In this document: piece after piece, positions 11,528 to 23,392 of the stretch | Layout: each line of letters starts with the position of its first letter | How positions within the stretch are numbered: position 1 is the first letter of the stretch | DNA from: Carnegiea gigantea | Lineage: Eukaryota > Streptophyta > Magnoliopsida > Caryophyllales > Cactaceae | DNA length: 64,000 nucleotides | Assembly (NCBI GenBank): GCA_029747015.1 | Contig: JAKOGI010000024.1 | Coordinates: 1,292,001-1,356,000, forward strand | Direction of reading: 5' to 3' | Program-made: the position numbers and the translations under genes | Notes under the pieces: model-generated | Seen by the model: the letters and a program-made list of their open reading frames with translations, nothing else | What the model was told of the DNA's origin: nothing | Database searches by the model: none

Positions 11528-11770
11528 TGGTGAAGAAATTGCTTGAGTCTTGAGTCTTTACTCTTTTACCCTTAATTTCTTCCTCCTAGAGAGAAAAGTT
11601 ATTTCGGTTTTTGGAACGAATTTAAACGAAAAGGGACTTCGTATACAAAGGAGAAATCTGCAAAATTGGTAACAAAACTACCAACGCAAATAAAAAGAAC
11701 AAAGAAAAAGGAAATGATGATAATAAGCTTATGTGATTTCAAAGGGCTAACTCAATATCCCCAAATTTGG

Positions 11771-11788
11771 TCTTCGGCAATGATGCCA
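11771..11788 (-). promoter_or_regulatory. Primer-binding site of element C (tRNA-Asp type)
   Basis: Read on the minus strand, this starts TGGC and matches the tRNA-Asp primer site with a few differences. It lies six bases beyond the LTR end, the same spacing as in element B. Confidence 0.65.
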
Positions 11789-11794
11789 AAAACT

Positions 11795-13033
11795 TAACTT
11801 GTGCCCGCAAGTCCATGAATGTTGTAATTTAGTAAAGATATCGTTCACACGAAGACCAATTGTAACATATTGAGTTTTTGTCCTTTAAAAGTGCTAAGCA
11901 AGCAATTTCAATTAAAATGTTGAATGACATTATAACCTAATTAAAGAATTCAATTAATTAAAAACATCTAAGGATTTGTTTCACCTTGTAAATATGTGGA
12001 TCAATGCAATATATCATCTACTTTATCTATTATGTGGGATTAAAAAGGGTACAATCGCATTTAGAATTTAGTATTCTTCCGAAATAAACTGAATTGCCTA
12101 AACTAACAAGTCATTCTTTCAAATATCCTTGTTTAGCCTAAGTTATAGATCTTTGTTCACTAAAGGGTCCTCTTAATAAGCGAATCACTTTCAAGTATTG
12201 CTAAATGAAGTCCTATCTTGTCAATCAAATAGCAAGTTTCACCTTCCAGTCATCCACCGAACTAGTTAGAATTAGTGATTGAATTTGGACAAAATCTAAT
12301 CACAATAATTTCGTGCACAAGATAGAATTCAACCAATCTCAATCAAGAACGAGTACAACTAGATAAAGTTGAAAGATTCGAAGGTCAATACCTAGCTAAC
12401 TATCCCCAAATTGAGAAAACTGCTCACACATGTTTAAATTAACAAAACCAAACATAGTTTTGAGAGAAGAAAGCTTAGCGCAATTAGAGATCTTTCAAGG
12501 GTTTCCCAACTACGTATGGGCTCTAAAATGGTGAGCATTTGTTCAACAGTCACACTTAAAACTACGAAAAATCTAAACTAAACTTAGAAAAAAATGGAAA
12601 AGGAATGGAAAACTATAGAGAAGAGTTCTCTTTCTTTGCTATGTTGCCTCTGCTGTGAAAACGGGTTTATTTATAGAGGAGCACGATCAACCTCAGCCAT
12701 ATGATGAAGGAAAATGAACAGGCTAGCAGCTATGGCCTCACTATATGCCGTGGCCTTCACCACGGACAGTCCGTGGAGGGCTCTGTCTTAATGATCTTCT
12801 ATTCTTTCTTCCTTTCACAGGTATAGTGACTTGGGGATGTTCGTGGGAAGTCAAATTACACTCACTTGTGGTCAACTTTAGGGTAAAATGGTTTAAAAAC
12901 CTGTAAAACATAGAAAAGAACCACACTCGAGCATGAAACCGAAAAAGGATTACAAATTACAACATAAAACATATTTCTCCCTAAACAGGGCACAAAATGA
13001 CCTCAAAATAGTGTGCACTTTAAGAACTTATCA
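11795..13033 (-). repeat. 5' LTR of element C
   Basis: The LTR (1239 bases) reads TGATAAGTTC at its start (13033) on the minus strand and ends by alignment with the LTR ends of A and B. The palindrome cluster and TATA box are both present. Confidence 0.8.
12668..12776 (-). promoter_or_regulatory. LTR promoter of element C: palindromes and TATA box
   Basis: On the minus strand a CCACGG/CCGTGG cluster (12747-12776) precedes TATAAATA (RC of 12668-12675) by about 70 bases, as in the LTRs of elements A and B. Confidence 0.55.
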
Positions 13034-13167
13034 AAGAGTTCCTCCATTTGGGATTTCTTTCTCTCTCTTATGGTTTATTCTTGGGAAGATTCTTATAAAA
13101 CAACCTTTAGGCTCAACTTCAAAGATTTCTGACCTTTATTTGGCTAAATAGAAGCCCCCATCAATCA
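13034..13167 (+). repeat. Left LTR of array E, last 134 bases
   Basis: It aligns with the ends of the LTRs at 15580-16704 and 19159-20118 (AAGAGTTC...TTCTC...ATCA). The remainder is presumably on the other side of element C. Confidence 0.8.
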
Positions 13168-13169
13168 TT

Positions 13170-13181
13170 TGGTATTAGAGC
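13170..13181 (+). promoter_or_regulatory. Primer-binding site of array E unit 1
   Basis: TGGTATTAGAGC differs by one base from the initiator-tRNA-Met complement TGGTATCAGAGC and lies two bases after the LTR. Confidence 0.75.
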
Positions 13182-13349
13182 AAGAAGATCCTATCTCTTG
13201 GTAAGCATCTATTGCATCAATCCTTATGTTGGAATCGCTAAACATTTGCTCCTTTCTCAAGTATTTTTGCCATTAGTTCTTCCTCCCTAAATTTCGTATT
13301 TAGTTCTGAGCATAATTGTTAACCTAAACACATCCCTAGAACTCCATAG

Positions 13350-14610
13350 ATGGCCTCCCAAAAAAAAAAAAGTGACAATACCATGGGCAGAGATTTGGCA
13401 CAACCACCTCGTGCTGGCTGGCATGACCCTACCCCTTTCCTACACTCCTATGAACGATCCTCGTTACCGCTGATTTTATTTTCCTAGTTTCCTGTCCGTG
13501 ACATCCCTCACACTTCCGCGCTTCTCCTATTTATGTCCTTTTCCCTTTTTTCACCTCACAAACTACTGTCAACTGTGGTTAATAGGGAAGATGCTTCTTA
13601 ACAAGCCCATGCAATAGCTAGGGTCCTTATAGAGCTCCAAAAGCAAATGAGAATGCTCGCTAAAGGGGTTGCGCGAGTGGGGAAATCCACACCACAAAAC
13701 CCTTACCGATGAGGCTAAAATGCTTTCCCTATTGGCATCGAACATTCTTCCTCTCATGAAGACTTTTATGATGAGGACGGTAGACCTGGAAGAAGAAGGC
13801 ATCTAAGGGATGACATTTGGGATCTCAAAGTTAAGACTCCGAAATTTGATAGCAATCTTAACATGGAGATCTATCTTGATTTGGTTCAAGCCCTTAGGAG
13901 GATCTTTGAACTCAAAGAGTACAATGATGAAAAGTCCTTTAAGTTGGACATTCTTAAGTCGAAGGGTATGCTTTGTTATGGTGTGAACAATTAAAGGAGA
14001 GTAGGGCTAGAGCAGGCAAATCTAGAATAAATATTTGGTCCAAGATTAAGAAGCATATGGACAAGAAATTTCTACCCCTTTCTTACAAACAAGAATTCTG
14101 CATCAATATTGCCTCTCTTAACTAAGAGAATCTAATAATAGAAGAATACATTAGGGACCTTGAGCAACTCAAAATGAGGGTTGGCTTGGACTAAGAACCT
14201 AAACTTAAGATTGCTACGTTCATTATGGGGCTATCTCCTAGCATTGCTAGCATAGTAGAATTACAACCTTACTTAACCTTTGATAATGTGCGCTACCTAG
14301 CAATGAAAATTGAGAAGCAATTTAAGGGAAGGAAGCCTCTTCAAAACTCCCTTACTAAAAGCCCCTGTACTCAAATTGAAGTTGAGACCTCACCTACACA
14401 AGTCAAGGCTCTTAACATGGGTAAGAGAGTTGGTAGTGAGCCACTTAAAAGATTGGAATGAAAGACATGTTTTACGTGTTATGGTTTTGGGCATTTTCAA
14501 GCAAGTTGTTCCAATAGAGACACCTTTACCATCAAGGAGGTTGAATAAATTTAAGCCATTGATGAAAAATCGAGTGAAGGAGATGATGAAAATGATGGCT
14601 CTACCTTGAT
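13350..14610 (+). pseudogene. gag of array E, unit 1
   Basis: The ATG at 13350 is followed by a run of A bases that likely breaks the frame. Core gag homology runs from about 13790 (DLKVKTPKFDSNLNMEIYLDLVQALRRIFEL), with stops thereafter. A zinc knuckle is intact at 14468-14509 (CFTCYGFGHFQASC, C-X2-C-X4-H-X4-C), the RNA-binding part of the capsid protein. Unit 2 has the same gag with different lesions, which allows the two copies to be compared. Confidence 0.8.
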
Positions 14611-15300
14611 GACCCCCGATATTGGAGAGTTTTTATTGTTCAAGAGATCCATACATGCCACAATGGTCCCTTATGAAGATAGCCAAAGGGAATAGATCCT
14701 CAACTTTAGGTGCACCATTGGAGGCAAGGTTTGTGGCTTAAATAGAGGTGGCAGAAGTTTAACCAATGCGACCTCTATGACACTTATCAATAAGCTACAA
14801 ATCCATACCATAGAGCATCCTTTGGCATACTCTCTTCAATGGTTAGGACTGAACGATAAGATAACTGCTTCAAGACAAGCTCTTATTTCATTGTCAATTG
14901 GTCCTTGTTATAGTGAAGTATTATGTGATGTCCTGCTTATGGATGCATATACCTTGTTACTTGGTAGGCCATGGTTGTACGATAATCATGCGATTTATGA
15001 TAGGCATCCTAATACTTATTCACTTAAAAACAATGACAAAAGCCTTATGTTGGCTCCTTCACCTCTACCTGAACCTCACGATGCTAAATTGGGAAAAGAA
15101 AGTAGGAATAGCCCTTATAAGAGTGAAACACGAGGATAGTGTACCGCTAGTAAGAGCAAACCTCGAATTGCCTTGCTAATGAGGAAGCCAGACACAAGTG
15201 AGAGCATGGAACCTTTACCCCTCATAGCTCACCAAGATCTTGAGGATGAAATCCTAAAAGATACCTCCCTAAGGTCCTATTGTCCATCAAAATGATGATA
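14611..15300 (+). pseudogene. Aspartic protease of array E, unit 1
   Basis: The region has the order seen in gypsy proteases: a CTIGGKVCGLN strand, the active-site place, then ALISLSIGPCYSEVLCDVLLMDAYTLLL and GRPWLYDNHAIYDR. At the active site the expected D-G-G-S reads R-G-G-R-S (unit 2: V-D-G-R-S), so this copy is inactive. The longest open part is 14777-15139. No reverse transcriptase follows. Confidence 0.75.
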
Positions 15301-15579
15301 GGAGAATGCCCTTACAAGGGTAATTAAGCCATTGGTGACAACTATCTTGGGTATGATGAGTGTGTTAAGATCTTCAATGAGCTCATGAAGCCTAGGTGAG
15401 CTACTATTTCTTTGATGTTCTCACACATATCCTCAACAACTACTGCATATCCAAGAAATAGGAGTACATAGTAGTTTGGGTGCTTTTGAACCCACAAGTT
15501 GTAAAGGGCATGTGGGATTAATGTCATGGGATTTCAACCCCAAGGTTTTGAGCGCAAATCCTCTTCAAGGTGGAGGGGT
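15301..15579 (+). other. 3' region of array E unit 1 with polypurine tract
   Basis: The sequence is short and non-coding; it matches 19061-19158 at its end and finishes in AAGGTGGAGGGG (15568-15579). It shows that the protease is the last gene of the unit. Confidence 0.6.
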
Positions 15580-16704
15580 TGATACAGAGCAAGTTCCGAC
15601 TTGGGCCTACTCTTACTAGTAACTGCCTTGAACCAAGTTGGTCCAATGTTGACCCTAGGTCATGGACTACGTCCCCGTAGCTCAATATTGACTTGAGAAA
15701 GTCTAAGTAAGATTAGGAAAGATGGTTGGAAAATTAATATTCCTAAATTAGGAGTTTAACCACCCAATGCACCAGCAACCACCTCATTAGCTCATTTTTA
15801 GTTTTCTGGGCAAAATACTTTACCTAATTTCTAGCTTTACTTTTTCTAGGAACACAAATGCCAATTTCTGTGCATGATACACTTACCAAAAGCCACAAAC
15901 ATCTATTTTCTAACACAACTTGAATCGTAGTCAAACTCCAAGTATTGTGAAAGTTATGGACTAAATACCAATAAGGGTCAGTCAAGGATTGAAAAATACA
16001 CGGTTTTAATTATGGGCTCACTTGGGGAGGTTACAGCTGTAATTTTGGAGCTTGATTAGCATAAGATGATTCTTCACAACAAAGGATGAATCTCCAAGTG
16101 GTAGCACCTCCATTGGAGGGGTAGAGTCTTCCCAAGGCTCTCTAGAAGATGGAGGAAAAATTCTAGAAAATACAGCTCACATTGATTATAATTATCTTGA
16201 GCATTTTAATTAATTTTTCTATAATATTTTACAAGCCTCTTATTGGCCCACTTACCCCACCAATGTGAAGCTATTTATCCCTCTAAGTGGGTATTTATAT
16301 ACCCAATTAGCCCCATGAAAATTCACACTAGCTGAATGATATAAGAGCTTAACGCTTGTTGTTTTTTTCTTAAAATGTCAAAATCTTTGTCTCTCTAAGG
16401 AGAGTGGTGATTTGAGTTTTTACCTTTACTCTAATCCTTGGTGTTAAGCCTTTAAATTGTTAGAGGGTGGGTTAATTTAGTATAGGTGGTGGTTTAACCT
16501 TTAGCCTAGGTATATCCTTTTTGATTTAACTATTGGTTCCCTATTTCAAGTATTGATCCAATTTTATTAGAAGAGTTCTTCTATTTGAGTATTCGTTATC
16601 TATCTCATGGTCTGCTCTTTAGAGGATTGACCTTTAACATCCTTTGGGCTCATCTTCAAAGGTTCCTAACCATTATTTGGTCAACTAGAAGCACCCATGG
16701 ATCA
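15580..16704 (+). repeat. Middle LTR of array E, shared by both units
   Basis: The LTR starts TGATACAG after the polypurine tract and ends ATCA before a primer site (1125 bases). It matches 19159-20118 and, at its end, 13034-13167. Confidence 0.8.
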
Positions 16705-16706
16705 TT

Positions 16707-16718
16707 AGGTAACAGAGC
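16707..16718 (+). promoter_or_regulatory. Primer-binding site of array E unit 2
   Basis: AGGTAACAGAGC is a decayed form of TGGTATCAGAGC, two bases after the middle LTR. Confidence 0.65.
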
Positions 16719-16908
16719 AAAAAGATCCCATCTCTTGAAAAGCATCCATTCCATCAACCCGCATATTGGAATTGTTTAAGGTTTCCTCCTTTCTATAACA
16801 TTTTTTTCATTAGTTCTCCCTCTCTAAATTTCCTATCTAGTCCATAAAAAAGTCAAAATATAGCCCAAACATAATCCTTAACCTAAACACATTCCCAGAA
16901 CTCCAGAA

Positions 16909-18150
16909 AAGGCCTTAAAAAAATCATCAATACCCTTGATAGAGATTTGGCACAGCCACCCCGTGCTAACCGGCACGATCGTGCCTCTTTGTGACACTCC
17001 GTTTCATTTTCTGGAGATCTAATATGACCCCCCTGTGCCATTGAGCATGACCATGCTAGTTACATTTTCGAATTTTCTTATCCATGCGATCCCTAGCACG
17101 TCCGTGCTTCTTCTCTTCCCATCATTTTTCCCCTTTTCATCTTAAAAACTACTATCCATTGGGGACAATAAGGGAGATGTTTCTCATGCGATAGGTAAGG
17201 CTCTTATAGAGCTTTAAGAGAAAATGAGTAAGCTCAGTCAAGAGGTAGCACAAGTGAGGGAATTCATGCCACGAAACCCTTACCGATGAGGCCATGGTGC
17301 TCACCTATTAACATCAAATACTCTTCCTCTCTTGCAGACTTTGATGATGAGGAAGGTAGAGCTAGAAGAAGAGGGCATCCAAGGGATGACCTTCGGGATC
17401 TCAAAGTTAAGGCTCCAGAATTTGATGGCAATCTTAACCCAGAGAAATATCTTGATTTGGTTCAAGCGCTTAAGGGGATATTTTAACTCAAAGATTACAA
17501 TTATGAGAAGGCCTTCAAGCTAGCTACTCTTAACTTAAAGGGGTATGCTGTATTATGGTATGAATAATTTAGGAATGGTAGGGCTCGATAAGCCAAATCG
17601 AAAATGAAGACTTGGTCTAAGTTCAAGAAGCATACGGATAAGAGACTTCCAACCCCTTCTTACAAACAAGAACTCTTCCTCAAGATTAGCTTTCTCAACC
17701 AAGAGAATCTAAGGTAGAAGAATACATTAGGGAGTTTGAACAACTCTAAATGAGGGTTAGCTTGGATGAAAAACCAAAACTTAAGATTGCTAGGTTCCTT
17801 AAGGGGTTAGCCTCCAGCATTGCTAGTAAGGTGAAATTACAACCTTACTTAACCTTTGATGATGCATTCCACTTAGCTATCAAACTTAAGAAGCAATTTA
17901 CGGGAAGAAAGCCCCTTCACAACTCCCTCACTAAAAGCCCCTCTACTCACATTAAAGTTTAAACCTCACACACACAAGTCAATGCTCCTGACAAGGGTAA
18001 GGGAATTGCTAGTAAGCCTCCTGAAAGGTTAGAAAGAAAGAAATATTTCAAGTGCCATAGTTTTGGACAATTTCAAGATGATTGTTCCAATAGAAAGGCC
18101 CTTACCATTAAGGAGGTAGAAGAAATTTGAGCCATTAAGGAAGAATCATG
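16909..18150 (+). pseudogene. gag of array E, unit 2
   Basis: The start codon of unit 1 is replaced by AAG at this place. The gag core is better kept than in unit 1: DLKVKAPEFDGNLNPEKYL (from about 17401), and a stretch from 17750 that includes SLDEKPKLKIARFLKGLASS and LQPYLTFDDAFHLAIKLKKQ. The zinc knuckle (18044-18085) has lost its first cysteine (Y) and its histidine (Q). Several stops interrupt the frame. Confidence 0.8.
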
Positions 18151-19060
18151 TGAAGGAGTTGATGAAAATAGTGGCTTTACCTTGGTAAGCCCCAATGTTG
18201 GAGAATTGTTATTGATCTAAAGGTCCCTACATACCACAAAGGTTCCTTATGAAGATAGCCAAGCGGAACAAATCTTCAACTCTAGGTGCACCATTGGAGG
18301 TAGGGTTTATGGCTTAGTCGTAGATGGTAGAAGTTGCACCAATATGGCCTCTAAGACACTTATCGACAGGCTATAAATCCATATTAACGAGCATTCTACT
18401 GTATACTCTCTTTAATGGTTAGGATCGAACAATAAGGTAACCGATTTGATATAAGCTCTTATTTCATTATCCATTGGTCCTTATCATGGTCAAGTATTGT
18501 GTGATATCCTTCCTATGGATACATGTCACTTGTTAATTGGTAAGCCTTGGTTGTATGATAATTATATGATTTATGATAGGCATGCTAATTTATTCACTCA
18601 ACATAATGACAAAAGCCTCATTTTGCCTCCTTTACCTCCACCTAAATCTCACAATGAGATATCGAGAAGGGGAAGTAATAACAGCCCATACAAGAGTGAA
18701 ACATAAGGAAAGTGTGTCATTAGTAAGAGTAAACCTCAAATTGCTTTACTAATGGTGAAGTTAAACACAAGTGAGAGAGTGGAACCTTTAGGCTCCTAGT
18801 TCACCAATCCCAAAAGAATCTGTCCCTAAGGTCCCATTGCCCGTCAAATTTACGTTAGAAGATGACCCTTACGAGGGTAATCAAGCCACAAGTGACACCT
18901 CTCTTAAGTATGATGAGTTTGAGTTATCATGTGATGAGTTTGTTGAGATCTTCAAGGAGCTTGTGAGCCCTACTAAAGCTACTTGTTGCTTTGAGGTTCT
19001 CCCAAAGATCGTTAACAATACTACATATTCAAGAGGAGAAGAGTACATAGTATTTTAGGT
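18151..19060 (+). pseudogene. Aspartic protease of array E, unit 2
   Basis: The frame encodes CTIGGRVYGLVVDGRSCTNM with the catalytic aspartate present but D-G-G-S changed to D-G-R-S, then VLCDILPMDTCHLLIGKPWLYDN and a linker containing NNSPYKSET. A further open stretch (18837-19058) encodes an acidic tail. The tail then reaches a polypurine tract without any reverse transcriptase. Confidence 0.75.
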
Positions 19061-19158
19061 GCCTTCAAACCCAAAAATGATAAAGGGCATGCAAGGTTGA
19101 TGTCATGGGATTTAAACCACAAGGATTTGATCACAAATCCTCTTTAAGGGGGAGGAGC

Positions 19159-20118
19159 TCATGTGGAGCCAATTCTGAGCTTGGGCATACTCTCACTAGT
19201 AAGGGTCTTGAACTAAGTTGGTCCAGTATTGATCGTAGGTCAAGGACTAGGTCCAATTAAGCTTGGGAAAGGTGTTTAGGTAACTAGTAGCCCTAAATAA
19301 GGAGTTTGACCATATAGTCCTCTCAAGACCACCTCGTTAGCTCATTTTCAGCTCCGGAAAGCACCAGATGTCTATTTTCCAACAATGCTTGAATCAGCTG
19401 TAATTTTGAAAAATGCACAGTTTTAATTATAGGATTAATTGAGGAGGTTATAGCTGTAATTTTAGAGATGAATTAGCATAGGATGATTCTGCACATACAA
19501 AGGAGTAATTTTCAAGTAGTGGGACATCCGTTGGAGGAGTAGGGCCCTCAAAGGCTCTCTAGAAGATAGAGGACAAATCTTCAAAAATATAACTTACCTT
19601 GATTATAATTATCTTGGACATTTTGATCTATTATTCTAGCACATTTTATAAACCTCTTATTGGCCCTCTTAACACACTAATATATAGCTAATTCCCCCTC
19701 TAACTCAGTACTTATAGACCTAATTAGCCCCATAAAAATTCATGCTTATTGAATGATATCGGAGCTTGGAGCTTGGAGTTTTTTCACAAAATCTCAAAAT
19801 CCTTATTCCTTTAAGGAGGGTGGTGATTTAATGTAATCTCTTTAATCTAATCTTTGGTACTAAGGCTTTAGAGGGTTAGCTTGTGGGTTTATTTAATCTA
19901 TGTGGTGGTCTAATCTTTAGCCTAGATATGTCCTCTTTGATTTATTTGTTGGCTCCCTATAACAGGTATTGACCAATTTAATTGGAAGAGTTCTTACATT
20001 GGGGATTCTTTCTCTTTCTCATGGTTCATTCTTGGAAAGATTGATCTTTAACATCCTTTGGGCTCATCTTCAAAGATTTCTCACCTTTGTTTGGTCAAAT
20101 GAAAGCCCCTATTGATCA
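19159..20118 (+). repeat. Right LTR of array E
   Basis: The LTR (960 bases) follows the purine tract AAGGGGGAGGAG (19146-19157), starts TCATGTGG (decayed TG) and ends GATCA. After 20118 the minus-strand integrase of element F begins abruptly. Confidence 0.8.
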
Positions 20119-21000
20119 TGAAGTCTTTTCTCATCAAAGGGCCTTTGACTCTGCAAAGCTAAGCTGGTGAATTTCATCTTCTTTCAGACCTTATTATATA
20201 GCAGTGCACAATAGTAAAATTTGAATTTTCAGTGGTAGGACAACCTGTATTGCATATACTAGAGCATGAGGTCGATTGTGTTGGTGTCCTATATGGTTCG
20301 ATATTCCCAAAGAACCTAATCCAATTTGTTATGCTAATCTCTCTTTGATTCCGATACCACCTTATTTAGCAAGTTACACAACGTTTTATTGAAAGCTTCT
20401 GCTAAGCCATTAGTAGGTGCATGGTACATTGACGGCCTATGTTGTGCAAACTTGAATTTCTTAAAAAGGTTAGTCATCAATCTATTGACTAATTGTTTGC
20501 TATACCTATGATGATATATCGAGGCATACCATATCGATAAATTAATGATCTGTATCCAAATAAAGTCAACAACATTCTCCTTTTTAACTTCCTTTAATGT
20601 AATCACCTCTATCCATTTAGAGAAATAGTAAGTAGTAGCCAAGATATACAAGTGATCAGCAGAAGACTTAGGAGTAAGAAGTCTTATAACATCAAGTCCT
20701 CATGCCCTAAAAGGCCAAGATGCCATGATTGGATGGAGTGGTTGTAGAGGTTACTGAATGAAGCTATCATAGAACTAACATGTGCCACATCTTTTTACAC
20801 ATTTGATGCAATCGTGCACCATAGTGGGCTAATAATAATGCATTCTTTTAATGCAGTCATGTAGCTTGGATCTTGACTGATGTGCATGACTGACACCGGC
20901 ATGTGCTTCTTCCATTACTTGTTTGCATTCTTCCTAGCCCATACATAATAGCGAGAGATCGAGAAAAGAGCACCAGTATAATGTTCCATTGCAATAGAGA
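20119..21000 (-). pseudogene. Integrase of element F, truncated
   Basis: On the minus strand an H-H-C-C zinc region (HAGVSHAHQSRSKLHDC ... CIKC near 20780-20910) is followed by the core at 20334-20651. The first catalytic aspartate of the T-D-Y-F-S-K-W block is tyrosine here, and the second D block is lost (IYHHRYSKQ). The glutamate block GLAEAFNKTL remains. Copy G keeps the first aspartate. The C-terminal part is missing because array E inserted at 20118. Confidence 0.75.
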
Positions 21001-21845
21001 AAGCATGAGTCAGTCTGTTGGATTTCTATTTTATGCCTCAAGTTAGTTGCAAGATTCCTGTGTTTTAAGTAATTGGTAAGTGGCTGGCGCCAATCTTCTT
21101 TATCTATCTCACAAAGATAGACTACTTTGACTTTTTCTTCACATTCATCCTCGAGTGACGTAATGACCTATTGCCGGTAAACTAGAATAGTAATGTTCTC
21201 TCCTGCACCAGTACCAAAGTTTCTGTAAAGTTTGCAAGAGCATCAGCCATCCTGTTGGCACTCCTAGGGACATGTTCTATCTTAATGGTTTCCAGCCTAT
21301 TCGACACTCACAAGGAATGCTTATGATATGGCATAATGTCATCCTTTTTTCACTCCAAATTCTTTTAGAAGTTAGTTAATGACCCAATTGTGGGTCTCCA
21401 TAGGCATCAAAGTCTTTGATCCCCACCTCAATTGCCACTTAAAGGCAGACTATAAGTGCTTCATACTCAACCATGTTGTAAGAGCATAGTTGGTTAGTGC
21501 AAATGAATACAGAAGAATGTGCTTCTCTGGATAGACAAGCACAAGTCCTACTCCCACCCTATTATACCATGCAGGCTCATCGAAGTACATTTGCCAAGGT
21601 GCAAGGACATTGATAAAAAACACCTCTTCCTTTAGAAGGTCATGATTTGGTTGCCCATCATCAGGAACCGGATGGTCTGCTAAGAAATATTCCAATGTAT
21701 GGCCATTAACAACTCTTTGTGGTATATAAATAAGATCATGCTTTTCCAAGACAACCAATCACTTTACAAGCCACCCATTTAGAATTAGCATTGATAAGGT
21801 GAACTTAATTGGGTCAGCTTTGGAGATAACATACACATTGTGAGC
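21001..21845 (-). pseudogene. Additional RNase H domain of element F
   Basis: The stretch 21450-21758 encodes APWQMYFDEP, GVGLVLVYPEKHILLYSFAL and a decayed end where an N-(N/T)-A-E-Y-x-A motif would be. This W-x-M-Y-F-D block is the second, plant-acquired RNase H of Tat elements, located between the ordinary RNase H and integrase. It would degrade the RNA of RNA-DNA hybrids. Frames are broken toward 21001-21440. Confidence 0.65.
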
Positions 21846-22800
21846 CTACATGTAATGTTTGAACGTTTGAATAACAAACGTGATAGCTAAGTACATCTTT
21901 TCGATTGGTGGGTAGTTAAGTTTAGCCTTAACCAATGTTTGACTTAGGTAATAGAGAGCCCTCTCCTTGCCTTCAAGATTTTCTTGGGCACATAATGCTC
22001 CAAGTGAACATTTTTGTGTTGTAATATAAAGCATGACAGGCTTGCCAGGATCATGTACCTTCAATGTTGGATGACTTAATAAGTACTTTTTGATGCTATT
22101 GAAATCCTTTTGACATGATTCATCCCATTCAAAAGGCGCTCCCTTTTTCATGAGGTGGCTAAAAGGATGATTGTGACCACCGAGGTCTGATATGAACCCT
22201 TTGACATACGCCAAGCATCCTTGTAAACCCCTAAGTTCTTTGAAGTTTTTTGGTAGGGGCATTTCTCGAATTGCTGTTGTCTTAGTTTGATCAATTTTAA
22301 TGCTTCTATTTTAAACGATAGAGCATAGGAATTTACTAGATGTGATACTAAATCATCCACATAGCATTTTTCAAGCTAAAAGGCATCATCTTATCGCAAA
22401 AGATGCCCTTCGGTGTGTGAAACATTGCAGCCACTTGATATGTTAATGCCATTTGAATCTAGCTGTAGCCTGTAGTGCAATCTATAAAAGCTAAGGCTTC
22501 ATGGCTAGTGGTAGCATCAATCATGAGTTTAGCAACTGGAAGTGGACATTGATCCTTCGGGCATGCATCATTAAGATCTCGAAAATCCACAAAATTATGA
22601 AGTTAGTCATTTTTCTTCCTTATGGGGATAATGTTTGCAATCGAGGTTGGTTATTTCACCTGGCATATAAACACAGCATGAGTGAGTTTATTTACCTCCT
22701 TTTCAATTTTCAGTATCAACTTAGGGAAAAAACATCATTGAGGTCATTTTTTATGTGAAATGCCCTTTAATGGACTAGTGCTGAACAGCAATCGTGAGAT
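21846..22800 (-). pseudogene. Reverse transcriptase and first RNase H of element F
   Basis: Reading right to left, decayed palm motifs are followed by an intact YVDD box (22347-22358, RC) and by KCPYQKTSKNLGVYKDAWR in one frame. The next frame (21846-22262) encodes FKELRGLQGCLAYVKGFISDL, the FEWDESCQKDFNSIKKYL thumb segment and the ordinary RNase H start. Copy G shows the same order with the polymerase box changed to CMDD. Confidence 0.8.
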
Positions 22801-23392
22801 CTAATCCAAGCATTTTCTTGTAACTCCATGCAAACACATCCTTGTGTTAAGAGAGAATCTTGAAATATTCTTCTTCCTCGTTGGGTGTGAGCATGATGCT
22901 CAGATAGATAGGGCGAGGTTCTTCCATAGATCTGGGATTTAACTCTTTTAGCTCATCAACCATGGTTTATACCCCATCTTCTAATGTTTTTGGTGCTTTA
23001 GCAAGTTCTATTTCAGAATCCCGGTTGTCGGCCTCTTGAACTGTTATACGATTAAAACAAGCTTGTTCCTTCTCCTCGATTCGTTCTTTTGAGCTAGTAT
23101 TAGCCTCATTGCCAGTGAGAATGAGGGCACAACTCTCCACTTTAAGAGAGCCATCCGTCTTCACATCCAAAGTAGAAACACACTTCGTACATGAAGGAAT
23201 GAAACTTTAGGCTTCATTTATTACATCAAGGGTGCTAAATACCGAATTCCTGTCTTGTGAGGGTGCTAAGCTTGATGACATCTCACCTATCTTGATTCTA
23301 AGGAAGAGCGAGGGCTTAGGATGCTTATGTCTTTTTAACCCAGGGAAGACAAAGGGTTTTTAGATTTTATCCTTTCCCATCCTGCTAAACAC
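22801..23392 (-). pseudogene. Protease-RT linker of element F
   Basis: A short open frame (22967-23170) and surrounding sequence align with 44161-44600 of copy G but show no recognised domain. The part that should lie further upstream (protease, gag) is absent: the alignment with G stops at the MULE boundary. Confidence 0.6.

Larger units (their letters stand above)
10485..13033 (-). mobile_element. Athila-like element C, 5' part, minus strand
   Basis: The minus strand carries a complete 5' LTR, a primer-binding site and the first part of gag. The rest lies on the far side of the inserted elements D and A, beyond the window. The LTR start (TGATAAGTTCTTAAAG) and the gag start match elements A and B. 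Its right boundary at 13033 falls inside an LTR of array E, so C inserted there. Confidence 0.8.
13034..20118 (+). mobile_element. Triple-LTR array E of gag-protease gypsy units without reverse transcriptase
   Basis: Three LTRs of one family alternate with two related internal regions (2412 and 2454 bases). Each internal region has an initiator-Met-type primer site, a gag with a zinc knuckle, an aspartic protease and a polypurine tract, and each lacks reverse transcriptase, RNase H and integrase. The middle LTR serves as 3' LTR of unit 1 and 5' LTR of unit 2. The left LTR keeps only its last 134 bases because element C inserted in it. The array ends at 20118, inside the integrase of element F. 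Confidence 0.85.
20119..23392 (-). mobile_element. Tat-type Ty3/gypsy element F, pol fragment, minus strand
   Basis: The minus strand reads protease-RT linker, reverse transcriptase, RNase H, an additional RNase H and integrase, in that order from right to left. The extra RNase H before integrase marks the Tat lineage. The element is cut in integrase by array E (20118) and ends at the MULE (23393). It is a copy of the family at 34050-45298, to which it aligns throughout. Confidence 0.8.
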
